A stretch of DNA of 64,000 nucleotides from Photobacterium phosphoreum (GCF_002954725.1 NZ_MSCQ01000001.1:945604-1009603), one strand, 5' to 3'; numbered from the stretch's first letter, positions 28,062 through 35,887 are shown. Made by a program: numbers and translations. Notes: a model not told the origin generated them from the sequence alone.

Positions 28062-28168
28062 GTTCAACAAATGCATCAACACGATGCTTATAACATTCGG
28101 CATTTTTGGTTTGAAGTATAATTGGTTTTGAAAGTTGGTCGTCAGCACGTGTTATGGTGGCGTTAACT
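28062..28168 (+). other. attC site, intact
   Basis: R'' GTTCAAC, L'' GCATCAACACG, L' CACGTGTTATGG, R' GTTAACT (28162-28168). 107 bp. It ends the copy-d cassette. Confidence 0.85.
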
Positions 28169-28178
28169 GCTTCTTGGT

Positions 28179-28682
28179 TTAAATTAATTCACCGATACTA
28201 GCTCTAATGTCTGCAATTGTAATAAACAGTTTGTTATCAGCGTCTTTAAATGCGGTAAAACCGTATTTTTCATAGAAATCCTCAGCGCCATCTTTTGCAT
28301 CAACAATGACGACAGGGAAGGCGACCGTTTCACTTGCCATTAATAGTTTTCTAAGCGCATCAATCAAAAGCCATTCACCGAAACCTTGACCTTTGTATCT
28401 ATGGTCAACGGCTAAGCGAGCAATTAAACCACCAGAAGTTACACTGTGATGCTTCTTCTGTAATTTAGGAGGTAAATCCTGAATATCAATCGGTGTCATT
28501 GTTAATGTGTAATAACCAATAATGTGCTCAGGACATTGCTTATCTTCAAGAACAAAAGTACGAGTATTGTCTTTCTTAGCTTGTTGGCTTGCCATAACTT
28601 TTAAGTAATTATTGAGTGCGGTAATACCACAATCAAAACGATTTCGGTCATGCTTGGCTTTTTCTAATTGGACAGTATTCAT
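28179..28682 (-). CDS. GNAT-family acetyltransferase toxin (TacT-like)
   Basis: 167 aa. A GNAT fold with acetyl-CoA loop RLAVDHRYKGQGFGEWLL and a C-terminal DFYEKYGF with the tyrosine used by TacT/AtaT-type toxins. These toxins acetylate the amino acid on charged tRNA; that role is inferred from family. It touches its antitoxin gene by one base. Confidence 0.88.
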   Translation of the reverse strand: MNTVQLEKAKHDRNRFDCGITALNNYLKVMASQQAKKDNTRTFVLEDKQCPEHIIGYYTLTMTPIDIQDLPPKLQKKHHSVTSGGLIARLAVDHRYKGQGFGEWLLIDALRKLLMASETVAFPVVIVDAKDGAEDFYEKYGFTAFKDADNKLFITIADIRASIGELI

Positions 28683-28954
28683 TATTGAGTTTTATCCATG
28701 TAACGTGAAGCGGCTTTTTGTAATTTACTATTTGGTTTAGCTGGTTGGTCTAACGCAGTCATTAAAGTCATAGCATCTTGCTGGCTTAGTTGTAGGGTTC
28801 GTTCACGTTCCATAATAGTTTTTGCTTTTTCTACAGCTGCACTAAGCACAAATGAGTTAATGCTAGACATACCGGCAATAGCCGCAGCTTGAGATAGTAG
28901 TTCTTGTGTATCAATATCTACACGTGCTGTAATACGAGGTAATGCAGTAGTCAT
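28682..28954 (-). CDS. DUF1778 ribbon-helix-helix antitoxin (TacA-like)
   Basis: 90 aa from ATG 28954, chosen because GGGG lies six bases upstream. The alternative ATG at 28966 overlaps that site. RITARVDIDTQELLSQAA is the DNA-binding part and the C-terminal tail should wrap the toxin. Two matching operators lie just upstream. Confidence 0.88.
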   Translation of the reverse strand: MTTALPRITARVDIDTQELLSQAAAIAGMSSINSFVLSAAVEKAKTIMERERTLQLSQQDAMTLMTALDQPAKPNSKLQKAASRYMDKTQ

Positions 28955-28969
28955 AATAATCCCCATTCA

Positions 28970-29039
28970 GTGTCAAAGTGGCACATGTGAATTGTAGTTT
29001 AATTATTATACGCTGACAAGTTTTGTGCCATTTTGGCAC
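28970..29039 (-). promoter_or_regulatory. Paired operators of the TacAT-like module
   Basis: Two 15-bp sites of form GTGYCA-N3-TGGCAC: 28970-28984 (imperfect) and 29025-29039 (perfect palindrome), centres 55 bases apart. Between them is the AT-rich promoter region. They probably bind the TA complex. Confidence 0.7.
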
Positions 29040-29302
29040 GCTGTAAGAGATGGTAAGAGATAGGACATCCATAACTTTCGCAATCCATTATGATTAATTC
29101 TGACGGTGCTCCATGAATAGGTTTTAATCAATTGAGCAAAGTATCGCTTGAGATCATCAGTGGTTAACGTATCAGGCGATTTATCTAAATGGTGAGTAAT
29201 GCGACGAACCATCAATAGTGCTGGACGTTTACCTTGCAAGGTTAGGTGGGTAACATGTTGTTCATAAAGATAATCTGAACGTTGTTGTTGTTCGTTATTC
29301 AT
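29040..29302 (-). pseudogene. Tyrosine-recombinase fragment, copy e
   Basis: The N-terminus matches copy a, but a deletion removes TIDGYSRAL and local frame (RPALLMVRRI). It ends with RKLWMSYLL, the same class of end as copies a and g. The hairpin at 29307-29329 precedes it. Confidence 0.7.
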
Positions 29303-29334
29303 CTTTAATACTCCATTGTAAGGAGTATTAAAGA

Positions 29335-29362
29335 TAGCAAACGTGTTATGCAGGCGTTAGTT
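29335..29362 (+). other. attC right arm only
   Basis: AGCAAACGTGTTATGCAGGC then R' GTTAGTT (29356-29362), joined directly to the recombinase-fragment hairpin. The left half of the site is absent. Confidence 0.75.
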
Positions 29363-29378
29363 TGCCCACTGACTACAA

Positions 29379-29657
29379 TCAGTCGGTAGGGAATTTTTGC
29401 TTTTGGTGTAGAACTCGCATTACACGAATTGCTGAGCCATCAACCCAGTAGGAAACGATCATTGAGATTTCCGGGATAATTAGTAATCGTCCTCGAATAC
29501 CATCACGTTGAACACCCATAAGTGGTTGTTCAAGTAAGTTTTCTACTTTAGCTTCGATGATTTCGTCAGTTTTTTCTGCTGCGTTAGGGTTGAAGTCATA
29601 AAGAAACTCAAAGATCTTCTCACGATCATTTAGCGATTCTTCTTCCCATAAAATCAT
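29379..29657 (-). CDS. RelE/ParE-family toxin
   Basis: 92 aa: MILWEEESLNDREKIFEFLY, then GRLLIIPEISMIVSYWV and VMRVLHQKQKFP are those of ParE/RelE-StbE toxins. Its start overlaps the antitoxin stop by four bases (ATGA). Confidence 0.88.
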   Translation of the reverse strand: MILWEEESLNDREKIFEFLYDFNPNAAEKTDEIIEAKVENLLEQPLMGVQRDGIRGRLLIIPEISMIVSYWVDGSAIRVMRVLHQKQKFPTD

Positions 29658-29938
29658 TGTTGAACTCGGTTGCGAATCTTAGCTTTTCGTTCAGCCATTC
29701 GTGCTTTTGCTGAGTCATGGTCAACAAATGAAGCTTTTCCTAAGTCAAACTTCTCAAATGCTAGGTTTACTTGTTCAGTTAACCAAGCGTCGTGAGATAA
29801 TGCTTTGCGTTGTTGTTCAGCCATTTGCTCAGTAAGTTCACGGCAAGCATCGCTAAGTGTGCGTCCTTGGCTCTCAGCCATTTGCTGAGCTAAGCGTTTA
29901 ATTTCGTCATCAACACGAAATTGAATTCTAGTGTCCAT
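29654..29938 (-). CDS. RelB/DinJ-family antitoxin
   Basis: 94 aa: MDTRIQFRVDDEIKRLAQQM is the ribbon-helix-helix end; a long helical C-terminus follows. GGAGCAACTC lies just upstream of the ATG. The pair is reverse-oriented in a cassette bounded by GTTAGTT (29356) and AACTAAC (30001), with complementarity extending into flanking bases. Confidence 0.88.
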   Translation of the reverse strand: MDTRIQFRVDDEIKRLAQQMAESQGRTLSDACRELTEQMAEQQRKALSHDAWLTEQVNLAFEKFDLGKASFVDHDSAKARMAERKAKIRNRVQQ

Positions 29939-29994
29939 GAGTTGCTCCTAAATTAATGTGCACACAAATGTTAGCACTGGAGTTGGGTAAGGGC

Positions 29995-30128
29995 AACTAA
30001 CAGATAAGGATATGTGTCGCGCAGCCGACACCTATTCAAGTGTTGGATAAGCCCGAGCAACCAAATATTGCGAATATCATCAAAGGTGATGCTGAAAGTC
30101 GTTCGCATGTGTTATTGCGGCGTTATGT
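29995..30128 (+). other. attC site, intact long form
   Basis: R'' AACTAAC, the AGATAAGGATATGTGTCG arm, then GCATGTGTTATTGCGGC and R' GTTATGT (30122-30128). 134 bp without inserted elements, so it shows that the array's left and right arms belong to one site. Confidence 0.8.
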
Positions 30129-30144
30129 GCTATGAGGAATAGTT

Positions 30145-30441
30145 ATGATAAGTAGCGAATATGTAGTGAAAAAATCTAATGATAAAGATCTACATTTGAT
30201 TATTGAACTAGGTTTACCCGAGTCAGATCCAACTTCAGAAACTGGTGACTATCGTTGTAAATTTAGTGTGCTGGCATTGGATATTGATGAATATATTTAT
30301 GGCGTAGATGCCATACAGTCATATTGTATGGCTCTAAAGCGCTTTAATTTTCTTGTAAATGATCTTATCTCTGAGGGGGGTAAGTTTTACTATCCTGGCT
30401 TTCTCGATATTGAAGTGGATATTCTGGCAACGTACTTTTAG
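30145..30441 (+). CDS. Hypothetical cassette protein
   Basis: 98 aa, acidic, with no recognised family, signal or membrane segment. GAGGAA precedes the ATG. It occupies a forward cassette from GTTATGT (30122) to about ATATGAC (30454). Confidence 0.65.
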   Translation: MISSEYVVKKSNDKDLHLIIELGLPESDPTSETGDYRCKFSVLALDIDEYIYGVDAIQSYCMALKRFNFLVNDLISEGGKFYYPGFLDIEVDILATYF

Positions 30442-30447
30442 GTACGG

Positions 30448-30542
30448 ATATGACAGATAAGGATATGTGTTTCTCAGACCCCAATTTTTCGTTTTAGAGC
30501 GTCAATTTTAAGTATATTTGCATAGTAGCAAACGTGTTAGGC
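30448..30542 (+). other. attC site, short form
   Basis: R'' ATATGAC (imperfect), AGATAAGGATATGTG, a short middle, then CATAGTAGCAAACGT and R' GTTAGGC (30536-30542). 95 bp. Confidence 0.7.
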
Positions 30543-30573
30543 ATCTAGTCACTATACGCAGAGAGTTTTAATT

Positions 30574-31125
30574 ATGAATGTTTGGTTCCTCAGAATGGAT
30601 AAATATAGCTTGGATAATAAAGATTTTGGTGAAAAAAATGCATTTATTCATAGCGCTCATGGAAGTTGTGATGCCCCTCGTCTCGCTAAGGAACATAAAG
30701 ATAAAGTGTTTCCGGAGCTAGCACTAAATAGTAAAGACTTAGCAAAATTAATCCGTTCAATTAAAGATGATTTGATTAAAAATGGGCAAATTAGCTTAGA
30801 ACAATCAGGAAAACGTCGTTGTGATATTGCGATACGATATTGGGTATCCGTTATGCAAGTTGGTGATTTAGTCTTTGTAAGAAATAAACAAAATAAGATC
30901 ATATTAAGCCGTATCACAGACTATATATCTGAAGTTTTTTTTGAAGATAAAGGGGCTTTTAAACGACCTGTCGAAATTATAAATGAAATTACTGAATCAA
31001 TGGTTCCATCTGAGATATGGGAAAGAACCAAAGGGCGGAAAACAATTGAAAGAAATGCTAAAAAACATATTACTGATTGGGTAGTTTATAACTACGAATC
31101 GTTGACCAAAAAGAAAAATGCCTAA
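30574..31125 (+). CDS. Hypothetical cassette protein, EVE/PUA-like N-terminus possible
   Basis: 183 aa, basic. MNVWFLRMDKYS at the start and VGDLVFVRNKQNKIILSRIT in the middle resemble EVE/PUA-type modified-base readers, but this is by eye only. The cassette start GTTAGGC and end GCCTAAC (31120) are exactly complementary. The TAA stop (31123-31125) lies inside the attC R'' box. Confidence 0.65.
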   Translation: MNVWFLRMDKYSLDNKDFGEKNAFIHSAHGSCDAPRLAKEHKDKVFPELALNSKDLAKLIRSIKDDLIKNGQISLEQSGKRRCDIAIRYWVSVMQVGDLVFVRNKQNKIILSRITDYISEVFFEDKGAFKRPVEIINEITESMVPSEIWERTKGRKTIERNAKKHITDWVVYNYESLTKKKNA

Positions 31126-31394
31126 CAGATAAGGATATGTGCTGCGCAGCCGACACCTATTCAAATGTTGGACAAGCCCGAGCAGTTTTATAAGTAAATA
31201 TTGCGAATATTCTCTGTCGTTATGTATAAATTCATTTCTGCTATCCCCAATCCCGTTGAAGTACATGCTTAAAGAGAAACTGTAATCCATTATGATCAAT
31301 TCTGACGGTGCTCCATGAATGGTTTTAATCAGTGAATAAAGTATCGCTTGAGATTATCAGTGGGTAGTTAACTGCACCCAGCAAGGTGTTATGT
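31120..31394 (+). other. attC site split by a recombinase fragment
   Basis: Left arm from R'' GCCTAAC (31120) to about 31210. Then recombinase fragment f, then R' GTTATGT (31388-31394). Confidence 0.6.
31228..31370 (-). pseudogene. Tyrosine-recombinase fragment, copy f (remnant)
   Basis: Matches the 3' half of copies b and d (GTTGAAGTACATGCTTAAAG, then CTGTAATCC) with several indels. No open frame remains. Confidence 0.65.
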
Positions 31395-31486
31395 GCTTTT
31401 GTTGCCAAAATTGAATATCGTTTTGGAAATCAATTAGCTAAAATAGTAAACTCAATAGAATAAAAATTACTATTGTTGAGATTAAA

Positions 31487-31834
31487 ATGGCATTTTCAGA
31501 ATTTGAATTAAAAAGATATGGAAAGGTAATCGATGATTTTTTAGTAATCCATCGTCCACCTGTCGAAGTGAGAGCTCAAGTTGATATCTCTTACCGTATT
31601 GATGGACAAAGCATCGAAATTTTTGAGCTTAGGCCAATGTGGAATGATCCTGCCAAAATAACTGAATCTTCAATTGCAAAAGCAACTTACGTTAAATCAA
31701 AAGGTGAGTGGAAAATTTACTGGATGAAGTCTGATCTTAAATGGCAGAGTTATGAACCAATGCCATCAGTAAAGGAATTATCCTCTTTTACGGAAACAGT
31801 TGCTGCCGATGAATACAGTTGTTTTTGGGGTTAA
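31487..31834 (+). CDS. DUF3024 family protein
   Basis: 115 aa with DUF3024 landmarks: HRPPVEVRAQVDISYRIDGQ, then IEIFELRPMW, AKATYVK and WKIYWMKSDLKWQSYEP. A common integron-cassette family of unknown function. It is forward in the cassette; R'' AAATAAC is at 31846. Confidence 0.82.
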   Translation: MAFSEFELKRYGKVIDDFLVIHRPPVEVRAQVDISYRIDGQSIEIFELRPMWNDPAKITESSIAKATYVKSKGEWKIYWMKSDLKWQSYEPMPSVKELSSFTETVAADEYSCFWG

Positions 31835-31845
31835 AAATAGAATGT

Positions 31846-31945
31846 AAATAACAAATAAGAATATGTGTCGCACAGCCGACACCTATTCAAGTGTTGGATT
31901 AGCCCAAGTTTTATATCAGTAAATATTGTGAATACCACGAATGGT
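31846..31945 (+). other. attC left arm after DUF3024 cassette
   Basis: AAATAACAAATAAGAATATG, then GTGTCG/CCGACACC and AGTGTTGGATTAGCCC. The right arm is not adjacent. Confidence 0.65.
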
Positions 31946-32143
31946 AATGCCTTGCTGGTATATCTTGTGTGGTAATTTAATGTAAATAATATGATTAATC
32001 TTCAAAATTAATGCGAGGTTAATTGAGGTTTTCATATTGTTAGTGTTTTATTAACTTTTCTTTGTTGTATTCTCTGGTTTGTTGTTAATTGTTTGTTGTA
32101 GTAAATATAACCACATGAGAAATATTAATTAATTAGGGTTTTT

Positions 32144-32335
32144 ATGAACTTTGTCATTATTTTTATCACTATTATGTTGAATAATTTAATCGAGAATAAA
32201 TTGGGATATAGCTACAATGTGTTTTCTGATCCGTTTGATATAAAGTTGCTACTGATTAATATTGCGTTATACATTATTATTTATTCAGCGTTATGTTTTT
32301 CATATAGTAAGATAAAGCTGATTTATTCAAAATAA
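32144..32335 (+). CDS. Small membrane protein
   Basis: 63 aa with two hydrophobic segments (about 3-18 and 33-55). Only a weak GG ribosome site is present. It sits just before recombinase fragment g. No family recognised; it may not be expressed. Confidence 0.4.
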   Translation: MNFVIIFITIMLNNLIENKLGYSYNVFSDPFDIKLLLINIALYIIIYSALCFSYSKIKLIYSK

Positions 32336-32338
32336 AAT

Positions 32339-32590
32339 ATAGGACACCCATAACTTTCGTAACCCATTACGATTAATTCTGACGGTATTTCATGAATGGG
32401 TTTTAATTCGTTGCGCAAAGTATCGTTTGAGATCATCAGTGGTTAACGTATCAGGCGATTTATCTAAATGGTGAGTAATGCGACGAAGTGCATGACTATA
32501 ACCATCAATAGTGGCAGGACGTTTACCTTACAAGGTTAGGTGGGTAACATGTTGTTCATAAAGATAATATGAACGTTGTTGTTTGTTATG
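32339..32590 (-). pseudogene. Tyrosine-recombinase fragment, copy g
   Basis: Same module as copies a and e, starting at AGGACACCCATAACTTTCGT and with no intact frame (a stop-creating change in ACCTTACAAGG). It joins directly to attC right arm TGTTATGCAGGC and R' GTTATGT (32596-32602). Confidence 0.7.
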
Positions 32591-32609
32591 CAGGCGTTAT
32601 GTTTCGGTT

Positions 32610-32921
32610 TTATAGATCGACAGGGCGAAGAAGCTTTATACTGATTGACTCTTCTTCTATTAATGTAAAAACTTTTGGTCGAATATTGGCTATCCACCAA
32701 TCATTATACGTATCTTCATAAATGCGCTTACGAGAGGCTTCATCTTCGAATTCTCTCAACCATACAAAGAAGTCAGTTCCATCATTAGTTCGTAGGTATG
32801 TATCAATAATCACCATCCCTTTAGAACGTTGATATGGAAGAAGTTCTTCACGCATCCAATTAAGCCATTTATCAGTTTGTCCGGGTTTAATTTTGTATTC
32901 ACGTAACTCGATAATTTTCAA
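32610..32921 (-). CDS. NIPSNAP-family protein
   Basis: 103 aa. ELREYKIKPGQTDKWLNWMR and FVWLREFEDEASRKRIYE are typical of the NIPSNAP dimeric alpha-beta barrel. No activity is known for most members. It is reverse-oriented in a cassette starting GTTATGT (32596). Confidence 0.82.
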   Translation of the reverse strand: MKIIELREYKIKPGQTDKWLNWMREELLPYQRSKGMVIIDTYLRTNDGTDFFVWLREFEDEASRKRIYEDTYNDWWIANIRPKVFTLIEEESISIKLLRPVDL

Positions 32922-33070
32922 ATTATTATTCGCTTACAGTAATTTAAAGGTCATTAAATTGATTATTGTATTTACTGTCAAGTAAATAATAATGTTATAG
33001 CATAAGCTATCTGCTGGTTAGGTTTGTTTTGCGGCATAGTTTTTTAAAGCATGCTTATTTTAAAAATATC

Positions 33071-33213
33071 CGTCATACCCTACAGTAAGGTTACGAACGA
33101 GATAGGGAATCTACTATTAGCGTGTCGTAGAATTACTATTTCATTGGGGTCTTTTGGCTCGATCTTACGATTAATAGATTGTGGATAGCTCATGCTTCGC
33201 TTCCGAGATGTGA
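33071..33213. repeat. REP-pair element 4 (diverged)
   Basis: CGTCATACCCTACAGTAAGG head, then TAGGGAATC; it ends CTTCCGAGATG with the terminal ACG lost. The head has the TTACGAACG spacer found in the tandem repeats at 21230. Confidence 0.7.
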
Positions 33214-33336
33214 ATAATAGGCAGTGAATTCTTTGCTGTTATGCGAATTAAATAACGAATTTGTTAATAAGTTGATATACATTGCATACTTAAAATGTTA
33301 ATAATTTGGGGTTGCCAAATTGTCTTGGATATTATT

Positions 33337-33651
33337 ATGTATAAATCATTATTTATTAGTTTTCTTTTTCCAAATCTAGCTTTAGCCGCAGACTCTTTTT
33401 TCGAAGAGAAATATCTCTCAACCATGACTGAAGTTAGATACTTGAGTAATCAAAATTGTACGAGCATTATTTGTAATCAAGAAGGTGAGCCAGTAATCGT
33501 TCCAAGAGTTGAAATCAAAGAAGAGAAAAATGTTATGCCGTTCTTCGTATTAATGGAGGAAGGTAAGGTTTATCCAAAGACAAAGCGTCCTCGTAATTGT
33601 CGGGATCTTAAAGAGATGTATGGCGTTAGTCTTGATAAGTGTCGAAACTAA
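33337..33651 (+). CDS. Small secreted hypothetical protein
   Basis: 104 aa from ATG 33337 (MYKSLFISFLFP). A signal peptide of about 18 residues ends ALAADS. The mature part has four Cys (CTSIIC, then NCRDL and DKC), so one or two disulfides are possible. A longer frame to 33295 would spoil the signal. It is the last cassette gene; ACATAAC (33659) follows. Confidence 0.6.
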   Translation: MYKSLFISFLFPNLALAADSFFEEKYLSTMTEVRYLSNQNCTSIICNQEGEPVIVPRVEIKEEKNVMPFFVLMEEGKVYPKTKRPRNCRDLKEMYGVSLDKCRN

Positions 33652-33658
33652 TTAACTC

Positions 33659-33765
33659 ACATAACAGGTAAGGGTATATGTCGCACAGCCGACACCTATT
33701 CAAGTATTGGACAAGCCCAAGCAACCTTATATAAGTAAATATTGCTAATATCATGAATAGTGAAG
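33659..33765 (+). other. Last attC left arm of the array
   Basis: R'' ACATAAC, complementary to the cassette start GTTATGT at 32596, then GGTAAGGGTATATGTCGC and CCGACACC. No right arm or further cassette was found. Confidence 0.65.
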
Positions 33766-33974
33766 ATATGGTTCTGGTATTGGAACGATTTCATGTGGTT
33801 TATCAATAAAAATAGGAACTCACAATTTGTGATTAAATTTATTACAGTTGGGTACTAAATAGTTAATTATCATCATAAAAATGAGATGTCTTCCTAAGAA
33901 AAGTCAGTAATTAACTGTTAGTAAAAAAGCATGTTAATTTCAATGGTATCCCATAAAGTGGTGGTGTAATTATG

Positions 33975-34214
33975 ATGACTCCATTGGCAATATCTAATTA
34001 TCTTGGCTTATTACTTTTATTGGGGTTTATCTATCCATTTTTACTGGTTGCAATTAATTTTGTGATATATGCCCCCATTCGTCGAAATAAAATCACCGGT
34101 TGGTTTAATATCATTTGTGCTTTATTAGCCATAATATTGTTGGTTTTACATCTGAATATAGAAATCATATATGGAAAAGATCTACTTGATGCTTGGTCGA
34201 ATCATCAAAAATAA
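33975..34214 (+). CDS. Small inner membrane protein
   Basis: 79 aa from the second of two ATGs, with GTGGTGG upstream. Two long hydrophobic segments (about 8-32 and 44-64) with positive residues between them suggest both ends outside. Family not recognised. Confidence 0.55.
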   Translation: MTPLAISNYLGLLLLLGFIYPFLLVAINFVIYAPIRRNKITGWFNIICALLAIILLVLHLNIEIIYGKDLLDAWSNHQK

Positions 34215-34268
34215 AGTTAACTGTTTAATTTATTTGGTTTTATGACAATGTGAATACAGTAGATATTA

Positions 34269-34306
34269 AAGCAGAAAAATAAAGAGGGTGATTATCTTTT
34301 CTGCTT
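34269..34306. repeat. Inverted repeat downstream of ydcH-like gene
   Basis: AAAGCAGAAAA / TTTTCTGCTTT around about 16 bases. It could end transcription from either side, although no long T run follows. Confidence 0.5.
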
Positions 34307-34315
34307 TAATCAGTG

Positions 34316-34531
34316 TTATTTATTAGCGGCATTTTTTAAATAAGCTAATATTTCATCTTTTAGTAAAAGTTTTTCTTTTTTCAATTGATCAATTTTAACT
34401 TCATCAAAACCATCTTTTGCGGTCATTTTTTCAATTTCAGTATTTAAGGTATTGTGTTTGTTGTATAAACGGTCAAATGGAACATCTTTACCTTTTAATG
34501 AATCGATTAATGCACTGTATTCTGTAAACAT
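34316..34531 (-). CDS. YdcH family protein (DUF465)
   Basis: 71 aa, a short helical coiled-coil protein: FDRLYNKHNTLNTEIEKM and IDQLKKEKLLLKDEILAYL match YdcH/DUF465, SlyX-like in form. Function unknown. AGGAT lies before the ATG. Confidence 0.85.
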   Translation of the reverse strand: MFTEYSALIDSLKGKDVPFDRLYNKHNTLNTEIEKMTAKDGFDEVKIDQLKKEKLLLKDEILAYLKNAANK

Positions 34532-34847
34532 GATCTTATCCTCGCAATTAGTGTGTTCTTAGTTATACGCATTATTGAGATAAAAAATAAGAGATATTTA
34601 GATCTATTTATGAAAACGCATTTTACTTTTTATGACCATTGAAATAAGACCGTATCGCCATAATATGCGGGATCTAATAAGTTACTACCATCCGTATGCG
34701 TGTAGGTTTTCTTGTAGATAGGCACATTCATCATACTTTCAATATATTCTTCGTTTTATTTCATGAGCAGTGACTATTGTTCGCTTCTAAATGAGTTTGT
34801 TGGTTAAATCAGGTAGAATCTTACGTTTAAATAATAGAGAGAAAGTT
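34532..34847. other. Intergenic region ydcH / VOC gene
   Basis: About 315 bases without a convincing gene, holding promoters for both flanking genes. No other signal was seen. Confidence 0.45.
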
Positions 34848-35255
34848 ATGAGTAAGCCCATTGAACAACGAATCGGTAATATTGCTTTAGTTGTTGAAAA
34901 TTATGATGATGCGATAGCATTTTACACCAAGAAACTTCAATTTGAACTTGTTGAAGATACTGACTTAGGCGGCGGTAAACGTTGGGTTCAAATTTCACCC
35001 CCAAACTCTACAGGGACTAATTTACTTCTCGCACAAGCCAGTAATGACGAGCAGTTAAAGTCTGTTGGTAATCAAGCTGGGGGGCGTGTGTTCTTATTTC
35101 TTCAAACGAATGATTTTTGGCGAGACTATGAGTTTATGAAGGCACAAGGTGTCGAATTTACCGAAGATCCTCGTTCAGAAGAATACGGTACAGTTGTCGT
35201 GTTTAAAGATTTATACGGTACTAAGTGGGATTTATTACAGTTAAATCGAAAGTAA
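34848..35255 (+). CDS. VOC-superfamily (glyoxalase-like) protein
   Basis: 135 aa from ATG 34848, supported by GAGAGAAAG. A frame back to 34791 has no ribosome site. Paired beta-alpha-beta modules are seen in IALVVENYDDAIAFYTKKL, FVEFTEDPR-type and YGTVVVFKDLYGTKWDLLQ segments. Candidate metal ligands are scarce, so the reaction is unknown. Often found in cassettes. Confidence 0.78.
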   Translation: MSKPIEQRIGNIALVVENYDDAIAFYTKKLQFELVEDTDLGGGKRWVQISPPNSTGTNLLLAQASNDEQLKSVGNQAGGRVFLFLQTNDFWRDYEFMKAQGVEFTEDPRSEEYGTVVVFKDLYGTKWDLLQLNRK

Positions 35256-35276
35256 TTGATAGTAATATCGATGTTT

Positions 35277-35297
35277 GACGTTATTACAGCGTTAGCG
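35277..35297 (+). other. Possible attC right-arm remnant
   Basis: ACGTTATTACAGCGTTAGCG closely resembles the attC right arms at 23100 and 29341 (TTATTGCGGCGTTAG). No left arm fits between it and the VOC gene. Confidence 0.35.
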
Positions 35298-35316
35298 TTT
35301 TGAGGTAGCAATTTAA

Positions 35317-35826
35317 ATGAAACTAATATCTGAAACACAAAGATTAATAATAAGGCAATTAACATTAGATGATGCTGAATTTATTATACAGTTATTAAAT
35401 GAAGAATCGTTTATTCGTTATATTGCAGATAAGAATGTTCGAACACACGCCGATGCTGTGAATTATTTAATGAATGGACCATTAGCAAGTTATCGAGATT
35501 ATGGCTTTGGATTAAACGTGGTCTTATTGAAAGAGACGACAACGCCGATTGGGATCTGTGGTTTATTAAAAAGAGCAGAATTAGATTATCCTGATTTAGG
35601 GTATGCATTTTTAACTGAATTTTGTCAAAAAGGGTACGCAACTGAAGCGGCTTTTTCTGTTCTCAATGCTGGCATGAAAGCTCATTCTTTAGATACTGTT
35701 TTAGCGGTAACATTACTTGATAATGAGAGTTCTAATCGGTTATTACAAAAAATAGGGTTTGAGCTTAAAGGTACAATGGCATTGTATGGTTCTCAAAACA
35801 ATGTATATGAGTATATGTCAGCATAG
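35317..35826 (+). CDS. GNAT acetyltransferase (RimJ/RimL type)
   Basis: 169 aa: ETQRLIIRQLTLDDAEFI at the start, LGYAFLTEFCQKGYATEAA for acetyl-CoA binding and NESSNRLLQKIGFELKG near the end. An N-acetyltransferase of unknown target. GAGG precedes the ATG. Possibly a former cassette, given the attC-like trace upstream. Confidence 0.83.
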   Translation: MKLISETQRLIIRQLTLDDAEFIIQLLNEESFIRYIADKNVRTHADAVNYLMNGPLASYRDYGFGLNVVLLKETTTPIGICGLLKRAELDYPDLGYAFLTEFCQKGYATEAAFSVLNAGMKAHSLDTVLAVTLLDNESSNRLLQKIGFELKGTMALYGSQNNVYEYMSA

Positions 35827-35887
35827 TCGTGGCCGATTGACTTTGGTTTTGTTACTGCCTATACCTAATTAAAGAAGTCAATAATGG

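Noticed and set aside
33840-34214. GTTGGGT near 33850 as the start of another cassette
   Set aside because: Fits GTTRRRY, but no complementary ACCCAAC follows the small membrane protein gene and no left arm is adjacent.
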